Positions 1 to 9,799 of a stretch of DNA of 64,000 nt are shown one piece after another (within the stretch, counting starts at the first letter, position 1; each line of letters starts with the position of its first letter). The position numbers were made by a program, and so were the translations under genes. Under the pieces are notes generated by a model, which searched no databases, was not told where the DNA came from, and saw nothing but the letters and a program-made list of their open reading frames with translations. This DNA is from Thalassotalea_H sp040779345 (GTDB taxonomy: Bacteria; Pseudomonadota; Gammaproteobacteria; Enterobacterales; Alteromonadaceae). The stretch lies in contig JBFONU010000014.1 in assembly GCA_040779345.1 (NCBI GenBank), positions 1-64,000 on the forward strand, given 5' to 3'.

Positions 1-76
1 CCCGAGTGGCCAAAGGGATCAGACTGTAAATCTGACGGCTCCGCCTTCGGTGGTTCGAATCCACCTCCCTCCACCA
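1..76 (+). tRNA. tRNA-Tyr (GTA), 5' end cut by window edge
   Basis: The anticodon arm contains CTGTAAA, giving anticodon GTA for tyrosine. A long class II variable arm, a T arm built on GGTTCGAATCC and an encoded 3' CCA are all visible. The 5' strand of the acceptor stem lies before base 1, so the gene is partial here. It is followed at once by a terminator hairpin, so it ends its transcription unit. Confidence 0.95.
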
Positions 77-87
77 TCATTCTAAAA

Positions 88-116
88 GCCTGCAGTTAAC
101 TACTGCAGGCTTTTTC
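88..116 (+). terminator. Rho-independent terminator after tRNA-Tyr
   Basis: A perfect 8-bp stem (GCCTGCAG / CTGCAGGC) with a 7-base loop is followed directly by five T residues. It lies 11 bases after the tRNA CCA end. Confidence 0.9.
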
Positions 117-169
117 TTTATTGCCTTTCAAGATATTTTTAAACGTTATATTTAGCAGGATAGACTAGG

Positions 170-1810
170 TTAAGCAGGTTTATTGAAAACAACTAATGAT
201 TCATATTTGTTACGTAATTTTAAAAACCGTTTAAACGATTCACTTTCAGGGGATAAATCTTTAAATTGCTTAACCAATATTCTTGCTTGTTTAAAATCAT
301 CGATACGAGAAGGATCAGTTTCATACGAAACAAGAAGCACTTGAAGTAGGTTAAGCTTAACGCCTAGATGATTAGGGAAATGATATAGCGCTTGGTTTAA
401 CTTGTCGATTGCTAGAGTGTAATGGTTCGATTTATATAAACTTACACCAACTTCTAAAGCGGTTTGTGCTGCGGCTTTATCTTTGTCGCTTATTGGTCGG
501 TCTGATAAGTCTACGACTTGAGAAAGTATTTCCATATTATCAGGATGAGCTTGTGCGAGGTTTTCTAATAATTGTTCAGCTTTTCCTCTTCGTTTTAACG
601 CAATTAAAGACTTTGCAATGGTAAAAGTGCTGTCTACACTTATGCTTTCTTTATATCTACTTAATAACCTTTCAGCGTCACGCAAGGCTGTATTAGCAAG
701 GGTTGTATCTTTTGAATTAGTATGTAGCCTAGCGATCAAAAACTGAGCAATCACCTTTAATTCGTCAGCTTGAAAGTCTCTGATCATATTTGAAAGTACA
801 TCAAAAGCTTTGTTATTTAACTTTCTGATCTCAAACTGCGTAAGGTTACCCGAATGCTCTATTAAGGCTTCTGCAAAGTTAATAGCGTTACCTGGTTTTT
901 TATGAATTGAGTGATAAGAAAGATCATTGGTTTTTGATAAAGCACTTGTCGCTTTACCAAGATTGTTATTATTTAAACATAATTGTGCATAATGTTGTAA
1001 ACGAGTCACAGAACGTGGTGAAACAAGTAAAGCTTGTTCTAATGTTTCTTCAGCTTTGTCTATTTCATTATTTAATTCGTAGGTTTTAGACAGCCAATCA
1101 TATGCTGATAGATAAAAAGGATTATCATCTATTACCGCTTGAAAATAACGTTGAGCGCTATAATAATCATTTTCGATAATCGCTACTTTACCAAGTCCAA
1201 TTGCAGCCCATTGACAATTTGGTGTGCCAAGATAGGCAGAATAAATTTTCTTTGCTTGCTTATATTCTCGTAATTCGAAATGTTGACGAGATTTTATGCC
1301 TAGACATTCCAATTTATAAGGGGAATTGTTATTTATTTCTTGTTGGCATAGTTTGATAACGAGCTCGTTATTGTTGTCATCCATGGCATCATAAATACTT
1401 CTCATTGACTCTTTTTTTTCAAAACATCGGGTCAAACGAGTGGTGAGATCTTTCATGGTATAGGGCTTTGCTAAGTATTCGTCTGGTTTATGTTCCAAGG
1501 CAGCTAACACCATAGCTTGAGAAATTTCTGCTGTGATCATGATAATGATACAGTTACGTGAGATGATATTTTTAGCACGTAATTCTTCTAAAATTTGTTG
1601 GCCATTTTTTTTATTATCACCGAGATCATAACCGAGCAATATGACATCAAAAGGGATGGTTTCACATAAATTGAGAATATCAGGGGCATGAAAGCTGGTT
1701 TCGATGGAAACTACACCGATACTATACGCAAATATTTTTAATGTATCTCGAGACTGTTTAATATTGTCAACGATAAGGAAACGCTTATTCCCGTAGTCAA
1801 TGTTATCCAT
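170..1810 (-). CDS. Degenerate receiver domain fused to TPR repeats
   Basis: The 546-residue protein has an N-terminal response-regulator receiver fold (about residues 10-130) followed by a long helical TPR-like region (about 165-530). The receiver keeps the switch Thr93 and Lys115 (AKPY). However, the phosphoacceptor position in ILLGYDLG is Gly60 instead of Asp, and the acidic pair near the N terminus is D15-N16. It therefore probably cannot be phosphorylated in the usual way and may work as a protein-binding scaffold. AAAGGGA lies 5 bases before the ATG. An HPt gene ends its spacer just upstream on the same strand, which suggests a shared signalling role. The output is unknown; no DNA-binding domain is present. 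Confidence 0.85.
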   Translation of the reverse strand: MDNIDYGNKRFLIVDNIKQSRDTLKIFAYSIGVVSIETSFHAPDILNLCETIPFDVILLGYDLGDNKKNGQQILEELRAKNIISRNCIIIMITAEISQAMVLAALEHKPDEYLAKPYTMKDLTTRLTRCFEKKESMRSIYDAMDDNNNELVIKLCQQEINNNSPYKLECLGIKSRQHFELREYKQAKKIYSAYLGTPNCQWAAIGLGKVAIIENDYYSAQRYFQAVIDDNPFYLSAYDWLSKTYELNNEIDKAEETLEQALLVSPRSVTRLQHYAQLCLNNNNLGKATSALSKTNDLSYHSIHKKPGNAINFAEALIEHSGNLTQFEIRKLNNKAFDVLSNMIRDFQADELKVIAQFLIARLHTNSKDTTLANTALRDAERLLSRYKESISVDSTFTIAKSLIALKRRGKAEQLLENLAQAHPDNMEILSQVVDLSDRPISDKDKAAAQTALEVGVSLYKSNHYTLAIDKLNQALYHFPNHLGVKLNLLQVLLVSYETDPSRIDDFKQARILVKQFKDLSPESESFKRFLKLRNKYESLVVFNKPA

Positions 1811-1854
1811 GAATTCCCTTTGTATGAATTTCTACATTGTTTTAACGGATATTT

Positions 1855-2202
1855 CTATTGTTGTCTAGTGTTGTTAACCTCTTGAGCTAATATATCTGGG
1901 AGATTGAGAATAAATTTTCGTAATGGACGATATTTAGTTTTTAATTGAGGACTAATAGACTCTTTTGACATTTTCTCGAGAGAATAGAGCGCATCGGCTT
2001 CTTTTTTATAACCCAAATAACTAATGCTCCCTTTTACTTTATGAAAACATGAAAATAACACATCCGGTTGATTCTTAAGGATCGCCTCGTCAATATCTTC
2101 TACATATTGGGGAAAGTCGTGACGGATGGTCTCGATAACTTTTTCCGCGATAATATTATCATGGTCACAAATACTCCAGAATCTCTCAAATTTGGTCGTC
2201 AA
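1855..2202 (-). CDS. HPt histidine phosphotransfer protein
   Basis: A 115-residue, single-domain, all-helical protein with the HPt signature around His54 (FHKVKGS), the likely phosphoryl-carrying residue. Such proteins shuttle phosphate between receiver domains in multi-step relays. The start is TTG: an in-frame TAA lies three codons upstream and no ATG occurs until well inside the domain. No clear Shine-Dalgarno is seen. It precedes the receiver-TPR gene by 44 bases on the same strand and is divergent from an OmpR-type regulator. Whether these neighbours are its partners is inference. Confidence 0.85.
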   Translation of the reverse strand: MTTKFERFWSICDHDNIIAEKVIETIRHDFPQYVEDIDEAILKNQPDVLFSCFHKVKGSISYLGYKKEADALYSLEKMSKESISPQLKTKYRPLRKFILNLPDILAQEVNNTRQQ

Positions 2203-2441
2203 AGCAGTTTATCTTATTGGAAATATAATAAATCCAGTATAGCGACTGTTATGTGATGATAGGGGGGTAGATACATTGATGAAACAAAATTGCTAAAAAC
2301 AGGGTGTCAATGTTAATAGGGGGTTAAAAAATAATTGCTAAAAACTTTATATAGACAACAGCGCTTGAATATATTGATAAATTACTAAACAGGTATACTA
2401 TTAATAGTTAATATAAAGAAAAATATAAGAATTTTTGAATA

Positions 2442-3125
2442 ATGCAGAAAATCCTCATTATTGAAGATGACAATTTAGTTTCGTTAACTTTAAAAGCACA
2501 GCTAGAAAAAAAAGGTTTTGAAATAGCACAAGTTTTCAATGGCTCTGCTGCAATTAGAAAAGTGATCAGTATTAATCCCGATGTTATTTTACTGGATATC
2601 GGTTTACCCGATAAAAATGGTTATGATATTTGTAAAGAATTAAGGGAATTTTATGATGGAGGCATTATTTTTTTAACCGCGCATGAATCTGTAGAAGCAG
2701 AGGTCACTTCGTTTGGATTAGGCGCTGATGATTTTGTCACCAAAGGCGCCCCCTTTGAAGTGTTATACCAACGTATAAAACGATTAGGTGTTAGACCTAA
2801 GACACTTAATGTAAACCAAATTCTTACTTTTGATGATATTGAATTTCAACCTAATAATTCAGATTGTTATCATCTAGGAAAAGGAATGGGGTTAACGCAA
2901 GAAGAATATGAACTGTTTTATTATATTGCTACAAATCACGGTAAAGTGGTTTCACGGCAAATGATATTAAAAGTGCTAAAAGGGTCAGATTATAATGGCA
3001 TAGATCGCTCTGTCGATATCAAGATTGCTCGCATAAGAAGTAAGCTAAAAAAAATAGGTCTGCCGGCTAATATAATCCAATCTATTCGTTCAAAAGGTTA
3101 CCAATTTATTTATCCCGTTCAATAA
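2442..3125 (+). CDS. OmpR/PhoB-family response regulator
   Basis: The 227-residue protein has an N-terminal receiver with phosphoacceptor Asp52 (LLDIGLP), Thr79 and Lys101, and a C-terminal winged helix (about 130-225) ending in the typical RSKGYQFI strand. It should be a phosphorylation-controlled DNA-binding transcription regulator. No sensor kinase is adjacent; the nearest signalling genes are the divergent HPt and receiver-TPR genes. The exact regulon cannot be named from sequence. Confidence 0.9.
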   Translation: MQKILIIEDDNLVSLTLKAQLEKKGFEIAQVFNGSAAIRKVISINPDVILLDIGLPDKNGYDICKELREFYDGGIIFLTAHESVEAEVTSFGLGADDFVTKGAPFEVLYQRIKRLGVRPKTLNVNQILTFDDIEFQPNNSDCYHLGKGMGLTQEEYELFYYIATNHGKVVSRQMILKVLKGSDYNGIDRSVDIKIARIRSKLKKIGLPANIIQSIRSKGYQFIYPVQ

Positions 3126-3203
3126 ATTGCAGTTAAAACCGCTATACTGTATTCTGCACCGCCTTTAAAAATCAACCGATTTATATTATCTAAGAGAACC
3201 CGC

Positions 3204-4601
3204 ATGAGTTTTTCCTCATTAGCTTTATCAAGTAAAATTTTATCTGCTGTTGAAGCAAAGGGATATAAACATCCTTCACCGATTCAAGCGCAAGCAATTC
3301 CCGCTGTTTTGTCAGGAAAAGATGTGATGGCTGCAGCGCAGACTGGCACGGGAAAAACCGCAGGCTTTACCTTACCGCTATTAGAAATATTATCGAGAGG
3401 GCAAAAAGCGAAACCCAATCATATTAGAGCATTAGTATTAACGCCTACACGTGAATTAGCAGCACAAGTAGCGGCTAGTGTAGACACATACGGAAAGGAG
3501 CTACCATTAAGCGCTATGGTGGTATTTGGAGGGGTAAAGATTAACCCTCAAATGATGAAGCTAAGACAAGGTTGCGATATTCTTGTTGCTACTCCAGGGC
3601 GATTACTCGATTTATATAATCAAAATGCCGTTAAGTTTTCTCAGATTGAAATCCTCATATTAGATGAAGCCGATAGAATGCTTGATATGGGTTTTATTCG
3701 CGATATTAAAAAGCTGATCTCCTTTATGCCCAAACAAAGGCAGAACTTATTATTTTCAGCGACATTTTCACCTGAAATTAGAGCGCTAGCAAAAGGCCTT
3801 GTTCACAATCCTGTTGAAATATCAGTAAGCCCTGAAAATACCACAGCTAAAACTGTGCAACAGATTGTTATTCCAACAGATAAAAAGAAAAAAGCTAAGC
3901 TTGTTAGTTATTTGATCAAAGAGAACAATTGGCAGCAGGTATTAATATTTACACGAACTAAACATGGAGCCAACAAGCTTACCCGTGATCTTGAATCACA
4001 AGGAATAAATGCTGCGGCAATACATGGCAATAAAAGCCAAGGAGCGCGGACTAAAGCTTTAGCTAACTTTAAATCAGGTGAAGTTAGGGTGTTAGTGGCA
4101 ACGGATATTGCGGCTCGAGGCTTAGATATTGATCAGTTACCTCAAGTGGTTAACTTTGAATTACCAAATGTTCCAGAAGATTATGTTCACCGTATTGGTC
4201 GTACAGGAAGGGCTGGAGCAACAGGGCATGCTATTTCATTAGTGTGTGCGGATGAGCATAAGGAATTACAAGATATTGAATATGTTATACAGCAGCATAT
4301 CACTCGTAAAGAAGAGCCTGGCTTTATCGCCACTAATCCATTACCTGCTTCTCGTGCAATAAAACCACTCAAGGCGAAGAAACCGAAAAAAATAAAACAA
4401 GATAAAAAAGAACATCATGACGGGCAACGTTCTGGTGAAAATGCCAAAGGACATAAACCTAAAAGTAAAAACCCAAGGCATACTGATACGACTAAGCTTG
4501 GCAGTAATAAAAAATCATCTAGCAAAAAACCGAATGGCAAAGCCCCATCAGCAAATAAGAAACCAGGTCAATCTGTCGACCCTTATAGCGCTAGTCGATA
4601 A
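3204..4601 (+). CDS. rhlE: DEAD-box RNA helicase, RhlE type
   Basis: This 465-residue ATP-dependent RNA helicase shows all the family motifs: Q motif, AQTGTGKT, PTRELA, TPGRLLD, LDEAD, SAT, and the second RecA domain with TDIAARGLDI and HRIGRTGRAG. The last 90 or so residues are a Lys-rich, low-complexity basic tail, as in RhlE proteins that remodel ribosomal or structured RNA. AGAGA lies before the ATG. A second RhlE-like helicase lies 4 kb downstream; the two are paralogues with different tails. Precise RNA targets are not evident. Confidence 0.93.
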   Translation: MSFSSLALSSKILSAVEAKGYKHPSPIQAQAIPAVLSGKDVMAAAQTGTGKTAGFTLPLLEILSRGQKAKPNHIRALVLTPTRELAAQVAASVDTYGKELPLSAMVVFGGVKINPQMMKLRQGCDILVATPGRLLDLYNQNAVKFSQIEILILDEADRMLDMGFIRDIKKLISFMPKQRQNLLFSATFSPEIRALAKGLVHNPVEISVSPENTTAKTVQQIVIPTDKKKKAKLVSYLIKENNWQQVLIFTRTKHGANKLTRDLESQGINAAAIHGNKSQGARTKALANFKSGEVRVLVATDIAARGLDIDQLPQVVNFELPNVPEDYVHRIGRTGRAGATGHAISLVCADEHKELQDIEYVIQQHITRKEEPGFIATNPLPASRAIKPLKAKKPKKIKQDKKEHHDGQRSGENAKGHKPKSKNPRHTDTTKLGSNKKSSSKKPNGKAPSANKKPGQSVDPYSASR

Positions 4602-4609
4602 CCCCAAGG

Positions 4610-5056
4610 CTATTTTTGCTTAGCGAGCCATTTATCAAGATTATTAGCAAATGCTTGGCGGTCACTTTGACTTATCGGTGGCGCGCCTCCTGTTTGAATA
4701 CCGCTAGAACGCATAGTATCCATAAAGTCTCGTATATTTAGTCGCTCTTTTATATTACTTTTGGTATAGAGCTCTCCACGCGGGTTTAGCGCAATACAGC
4801 CTTTTTCTATGACTTCTGCAGCTAAAGGAATATCCGCTGTTATCACTAAATCTCCGGTTTGCGCTCTTTTAACAATTTCATCATCAGCGACATCAAAGCC
4901 AGAGCTTACTTGAACAAAACTGATCACGCTTGAAGGAGGCGTTTTTAAGTAATGATTCGCCAGTAATGTGGTTTGCGTTTTGGTGCGTTCAGCAGCACGA
5001 AAGATGATGTCTTTGATCACCACTGGACAAGCATCAGCATCTACCCAAATTTTCAT
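4610..5056 (-). CDS. yaiI: UPF0178 / YaiI family protein
   Basis: A protein of about 148 residues beginning with the diagnostic IWVDADACP segment of the UPF0178 (YaiI/YqxD) family, a PIN-like fold whose function is unproven. The start chosen here is the second of two adjacent ATGs because AGGA is better spaced to it; starting 3 bases upstream (5059) is also possible. It is tail-to-tail with the helicase gene, with only 8 bases between stops, and lies just downstream of the DUF748 gene on the same strand. Confidence 0.9.
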   Translation of the reverse strand: MKIWVDADACPVVIKDIIFRAAERTKTQTTLLANHYLKTPPSSVISFVQVSSGFDVADDEIVKRAQTGDLVITADIPLAAEVIEKGCIALNPRGELYTKSNIKERLNIRDFMDTMRSSGIQTGGAPPISQSDRQAFANNLDKWLAKQK

Positions 5057-5067
5057 CATAGTTCCTA

Positions 5068-7497
5068 TTACGTACTAAAAGATAAACGAGGCACAGATTT
5101 TTTATCCGAGTCTATTTGAGGGGTACATAATAGTAAGCGAGAAGACTTAAGCTGATATTGCTCTATCATCAGTTTTTTAAAGGTGTGAAAGCGCTTCATC
5201 GAAATTTCGTTTAGTGCGTTAACTTGTGCTTTAGATAACTTATCAACTTTAGCGCTCAACTCGAGATCTGCATAAGTTGCAATAGGACAAATCGTGACTT
5301 GAGTATCCGCTTTGTCTTTCATTAAACGGGCAAATTGCTCTAAAAACGCTTGCTGACTATTGTCTATGGTCGTTTCTTTGACCTTGTAGGGTAAATCCTT
5401 AAACCGAACTTTTAATAGCTGATCAGTGGCGCTCATGGCGATACTTACCACGTTTGCATAAGGGACAAAGGTCGTTAATAAATAATCTTTGGCAGCCATC
5501 ATAGTCGCTTGTTTCACTAAGAGCATCATCACCCCAGCCCCACTAAATGAAGGGTCATTTATATTGCCAGATAAAGGCACTGATAACTCTACATTCCCAT
5601 CACTGTCTTTTAACATGTCAATCGCCATCGTAAATGGGATAGCGGCTTGGTCTTTTAATGAATTAACTTCGTGGTCATTTGCCGCAGTAAACTCAATACC
5701 TTGTAGTAGGATATCGGTGGAGCCTTTAAGTTGCTCACCTTTAATTGCTACATCCATTGCTAAATCGAGTTGGCCGCTTTTAATTTCATGTTTCAAAGCA
5801 TTTTTTATATAAGCAGATATTGCCGGTAAACTAATTTCTTTTACGCCACCTTTAAGAGCATAAAAGGGCAATTCTGCAAAAGGTCTTACGTTACTGGTAA
5901 AATCGAAAGACGCATATTCATTACTTTTACCTTTGAGTACCGTATGAATATCTTGATTAACTAAACGCGTATTGATTGGACCAATATTTAATTGTTCAAT
6001 ATTAAACTGGCGTTGATATGCAGGTTCCACACTAAAATCATTAAAGGTAACGATGGCATTATTGACGACACTAAACTCATTGAGACTAAAGGGATAAAGT
6101 GGTTTTTTAACCTCTGATTCTATATTAACTTCTGATTCTTTTTTAACAGCCGGCACTTTAGAGGGGGTTTGATCTTTCTTCTCATTCTCTATCGGTGTTT
6201 CACTTTTGGGTAACACTGCGTTTAGAGCGGCTAAATTTTCTAATTCTTTCTCAGAGTTTAACTGCGCATCAATAATTAAATCAGCTAAGGTAATGGTGTC
6301 TATTAGGGTCTTTTCCTGAGAAGCCTGAATATGATTAATGGCCAACTGACCAAACTGAACAAGCGGTTTAATTTCAGTGCTGCTGTCTTGAGAAGCAAGG
6401 AGTTGATTAATTAATACCGTAGGAATAGACACTTCAGGAAGGCCATTATTTGTTGTAATGGCGATATCAGCAATGGCGACATCAGCAATATTTACTACGG
6501 TTTGAGCGTCATTATCTTTATTGGTCACTAATATATTAGTGAGTTTGAGCTCCCCGTTACCCGAAATAGCCATTGGTTGTTCGTTAGCTAATTCAATAGC
6601 GATATCGTTAAGTATAATGTGTTGGTTTTCAATACTGGCCAGCACTTTATCTTTGATGACATTAAACTGCTCAAGTGACAAATTGAGGGTAGACAAATCT
6701 ATCGTTGTCGCATTATCAGTTAATAAAATTTCTTGTTCACTTTGTAATGAAACTTTACCTGATAAACGCTCAATTTCTGGCGGCAAGAGAGATGAAATAG
6801 TCTTCAGGTCAACATGTTGAACATTCAACGAGGACGTTATATTCCCTTTGCCTGCTTGCATATTCATGTTGGCGGTTAACTGTAGTTTTGATTGTTCGAC
6901 AGATAAATCAAGGACAAGTGCTGCTGATTGTTTATCAGCGTCAGCAAGTGTTTCTGCTAACACTAACTGATTAATTTTAATGGGCAATACTAAGTCGTTA
7001 TATTGCAACATTAATTCACTATTTTCGATGGTGAGTTTTGGTGCTTTTAATTGAATGCTAATGCCATCTTCTGTTGGCTTATCGTTAGCACGTTCGTTTT
7101 TCTTTTGCCCTGCGGACTCACCTGTTGGCATAGATATGCCAGCGACGGTTGTTTGTCCATCGATCAAAGACACTTGGCCAAATAGTCCATCAATTGTAAA
7201 TTCATCGATATAAACTTCTTTAAACAACAGTTGATGAAGGTGTACTTCAACACGTAATTCCTTAATAGCAAATACCTGTTGGTTCTCTTTTTTTAGTATT
7301 AAATCTTCAACGGTAAGTGAAGAAAAGAAGGGGTTATATCGCAAATGGCTTTGAGGTGTTAATGTTAAACCAAGTAGCTTAAGTTCTTTCTCAATAAAGT
7401 GATGACTAATAGTAGGGGAAAGTAGCCAAATTAACGCCAATAAAAAAATAATAAAAAACGTTAAATACTTTACTAACGCGAGAGAGAATTTTTTCAT
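5068..7497 (-). CDS. DUF748 / AsmA-like envelope protein
   Basis: The 809-residue protein has one N-terminal membrane anchor (about residues 8-30). A long beta-rich region follows, with repeated segments of the LDLSVEQ/GKVSL kind seen in AsmA-like and DUF748 proteins, and a Lys/Glu/Pro-rich linker near 430-470. Proteins of this class span the periplasm and are linked to lipid transport or outer-membrane homeostasis; here that role is inferred from fold type only. A Shine-Dalgarno-like AGGT precedes the ATG. The downstream yaiI gene begins 11 bases after its stop, so the two may be co-transcribed. Confidence 0.85.
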   Translation of the reverse strand: MKKFSLALVKYLTFFIIFLLALIWLLSPTISHHFIEKELKLLGLTLTPQSHLRYNPFFSSLTVEDLILKKENQQVFAIKELRVEVHLHQLLFKEVYIDEFTIDGLFGQVSLIDGQTTVAGISMPTGESAGQKKNERANDKPTEDGISIQLKAPKLTIENSELMLQYNDLVLPIKINQLVLAETLADADKQSAALVLDLSVEQSKLQLTANMNMQAGKGNITSSLNVQHVDLKTISSLLPPEIERLSGKVSLQSEQEILLTDNATTIDLSTLNLSLEQFNVIKDKVLASIENQHIILNDIAIELANEQPMAISGNGELKLTNILVTNKDNDAQTVVNIADVAIADIAITTNNGLPEVSIPTVLINQLLASQDSSTEIKPLVQFGQLAINHIQASQEKTLIDTITLADLIIDAQLNSEKELENLAALNAVLPKSETPIENEKKDQTPSKVPAVKKESEVNIESEVKKPLYPFSLNEFSVVNNAIVTFNDFSVEPAYQRQFNIEQLNIGPINTRLVNQDIHTVLKGKSNEYASFDFTSNVRPFAELPFYALKGGVKEISLPAISAYIKNALKHEIKSGQLDLAMDVAIKGEQLKGSTDILLQGIEFTAANDHEVNSLKDQAAIPFTMAIDMLKDSDGNVELSVPLSGNINDPSFSGAGVMMLLVKQATMMAAKDYLLTTFVPYANVVSIAMSATDQLLKVRFKDLPYKVKETTIDNSQQAFLEQFARLMKDKADTQVTICPIATYADLELSAKVDKLSKAQVNALNEISMKRFHTFKKLMIEQYQLKSSRLLLCTPQIDSDKKSVPRLSFST

Positions 7498-7596
7498 TAA
7501 TTTGAGACCTTAGTAAATCATTAGGAGTAATTTTAGAGTGCAAATTCTAGCTGATATATACTTAACTTGAAATGATTAATAATTCTTGGAGATAAG

Positions 7597-8073
7597 ATGA
7601 ATAAACCGCAAAGAGATATCACATTACGTTTTTTAGCTGAGCCTCAAGATGTCAATTTTGGTGGCAAGGTGCATGGTGGGGCGGTAATGAAGTGGATTGA
7701 TTTAGCCGCGTATGCTTGTGCTGCGGGTTGGAGTGGTCGTTATTGTGTGACCGCTTATGCAGGGGGGATACGTTTTGTGTCACCAATTCATGTTGGCAGC
7801 TTAGTTGAAGTTGAAGCAAAAGTGATTTTAACCGGCAGATCTTCAATGCATATTGCTTTAGAGGTTAATGCTTGTGATCCCAAGTCACTTAACCGAAGAA
7901 AAACAACCCATTGTATTGTGATCATGGTGGCTGTCGATGAGCACGGGCAAAAAATTACTATCCCTGAATGGATACCTGAAAGCGATGCAGATATTAAACA
8001 GCATGAGTCAGCAAAAAAATTGATGGAAATGCGTAAACAAATCGGCGAAGAGATGCAAATTTTTGTAGAATAG
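7597..8073 (+). CDS. Hotdog-fold acyl-CoA thioesterase
   Basis: The 158-residue protein has the cytosolic acyl-CoA hydrolase (YciA/ACOT-like) signature NFGGKVHGGAVMKWID near residues 21-36, followed by the hotdog strand FVSPIHVGSLVEV. It should hydrolyse acyl-CoA to free acid and CoA; chain-length preference is not readable. GGAGA is well spaced before the ATG. The gene leads a run with the DUF2750 gene and the second RhlE helicase, with short gaps. Confidence 0.9.
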   Translation: MNKPQRDITLRFLAEPQDVNFGGKVHGGAVMKWIDLAAYACAAGWSGRYCVTAYAGGIRFVSPIHVGSLVEVEAKVILTGRSSMHIALEVNACDPKSLNRRKTTHCIVIMVAVDEHGQKITIPEWIPESDADIKQHESAKKLMEMRKQIGEEMQIFVE

Positions 8074-8110
8074 CCACCGACATATTAACGTGACACTTTT
8101 AGGAAAACCA

Positions 8111-8515
8111 ATGACCCAAGCTGTCGACAAAAATCAACTGAATACCATCCTCACTTATGATGATGAACAACGTGCCAGCTATTTTCTAAAAGAAGTGGTT
8201 AATAATAATGAGCTTTGGATCTTAAAAGATGAGCATGGTTGTGTGATGTTAACAACCGATGATGAAGATTGTGTTCCTGTGTGGCCTAACGAAGCCTTTG
8301 CACAAGCGTGGATCACACAAGAATGGCAAGAGTGTGTTGCTGAAGCAATTTCGCTAAATAAATGGTTTAGTCGCTGGTCTCAAGGCCTTGCTGATGACGA
8401 ACTCGCCTTAGTGGTATTTCCGAGCGAAAATAATCAGGGCTTAGTCTTTTATCCAGATGAGTTAGAAACAGAATTAAAAAACCAGCAAAAAAAATCATCC
8501 AAAGGGTCACGTTAA
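8111..8515 (+). CDS. DUF2750 domain protein
   Basis: A small acidic cytosolic protein of about 134 residues that matches the DUF2750 pattern: an N-terminal helical YFLKEVVNN segment, then WILKDEHGCVML and VPVWPNEAFA. Function is unknown. The start at 8111 has AGGA 7 bases upstream; an upstream in-frame GTG at 8090 has no ribosome site. It sits 4 bases before the helicase start, suggesting coupled translation. Confidence 0.85.
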   Translation: MTQAVDKNQLNTILTYDDEQRASYFLKEVVNNNELWILKDEHGCVMLTTDDEDCVPVWPNEAFAQAWITQEWQECVAEAISLNKWFSRWSQGLADDELALVVFPSENNQGLVFYPDELETELKNQQKKSSKGSR

Positions 8516-8519
8516 GCCG

Positions 8520-9779
8520 ATGAGTTTCTCTTCTTTTTCATTAGACAAAACATTAACAGATGCTGTTAAATCTTTAGGTTATAGCGAACCTACACCTATT
8601 CAACGACAAGCCATTCCAGCTATTCTTGCGCGCAAAGACATTATGGCGGGTGCGCAAACAGGCACAGGAAAAACCGCTGCGTTTGCTTTACCTATTTTAC
8701 AATTGTTGAGTGAAAATATACCCGAACATCGTCCAGTACGAGCTTTGGTATTAACACCAACACGCGAACTTGCCCAGCAGGTGTATAAAAATTTTATTGG
8801 CTATGCAGAAAACACTGAACTGAATATTGCTGTAGCCTATGGTGGCGTAAGTATTAACCCACAAATTGCCGCATTAAATAAAGGGGCAGATGTGTTAGTT
8901 GCTACGCCTGGGCGTTTACTCGATCACCTTATCAATGGTTCACTGGCATTAACTGAACTTGAATGCTTAGTGTTTGATGAAGCCGACCGCATGTTAGATA
9001 TGGGCTTTAAAGACGAAATTGATCGCATTTTAAATAGAGTACCAATTAAGCGGCAAACACTGTTATTTTCAGCAACCTTTGACGATGCAATATTTAAACT
9101 CAGTAAGAATTTATTAACCGAGCCTGAGCTGATTGAAGTGGGTGAGAGAAATCAAGCGGCAGCAAAAGTAGAGCAAATCGTTTATACCGTCGACCTTGAC
9201 CGAAAACGTGAATTGACCTCGTATTTAATTGGTTCGAAAAATTGGCAACAAGTGCTTATTTTTACGCGTACGAAACAAGGTGCAGATGAGCTTGCCAAAG
9301 AGATGTGCAAAGACGGCATTAAAACCCAATCTATCCATGGTGATAAATCGCAAGGTGCTCGTGAAAAAGCATTGGCAGAATTCAAAGAAGGTAAGACTCG
9401 TGCTCTAGTTGCTACAGACGTTGCCGCACGTGGTATTGATATTCATGATTTAAATGTCGTGATCAATTACGAATTACCCTATGTTGCCGAAGATTATATT
9501 CACCGTATTGGAAGAACAGGGCGAGCGGGTAATGAAGGGATAGCGATTTCTTTAATGAGTCCAAGCGAAGAATGGTTATTGCAAGCAGTTGAAGACGTGT
9601 TGGATACTCGTTTGATGCAACAATGGCTACCCGGCTATGAGCCTGATTTAACAAAAACAGAAGCGGTGATGAGAAAAATCACCAAGGGGAAAGAAAAACA
9701 ACGTGCGAGAAAGAAAGCCTTTGGTGATAAATCGTCTAAATTGAAAGGCCAAGGTAAACAAAGTCATCGCCGTAGATGA
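8520..9779 (+). CDS. rhlE: DEAD-box RNA helicase, RhlE type (second copy)
   Basis: The 419-residue ATP-dependent RNA helicase has GAQTGTGKT, PTRELAQQ, TPGRLLDH, FDEADRMLDMGF, SATF, VATDVAARGIDI and HRIGRTGRAG. It is a clear paralogue of the helicase at 3204 but has a shorter basic tail (from about 385). The start lies 4 bases after the DUF2750 stop. The gene ends just before a hairpin that serves the convergent dsbA gene and possibly this one. Confidence 0.93.
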   Translation: MSFSSFSLDKTLTDAVKSLGYSEPTPIQRQAIPAILARKDIMAGAQTGTGKTAAFALPILQLLSENIPEHRPVRALVLTPTRELAQQVYKNFIGYAENTELNIAVAYGGVSINPQIAALNKGADVLVATPGRLLDHLINGSLALTELECLVFDEADRMLDMGFKDEIDRILNRVPIKRQTLLFSATFDDAIFKLSKNLLTEPELIEVGERNQAAAKVEQIVYTVDLDRKRELTSYLIGSKNWQQVLIFTRTKQGADELAKEMCKDGIKTQSIHGDKSQGAREKALAEFKEGKTRALVATDVAARGIDIHDLNVVINYELPYVAEDYIHRIGRTGRAGNEGIAISLMSPSEEWLLQAVEDVLDTRLMQQWLPGYEPDLTKTEAVMRKITKGKEKQRARKKAFGDKSSKLKGQGKQSHRRR

Positions 9780-9799
9780 TTTTATTTAATACAAAAAAA

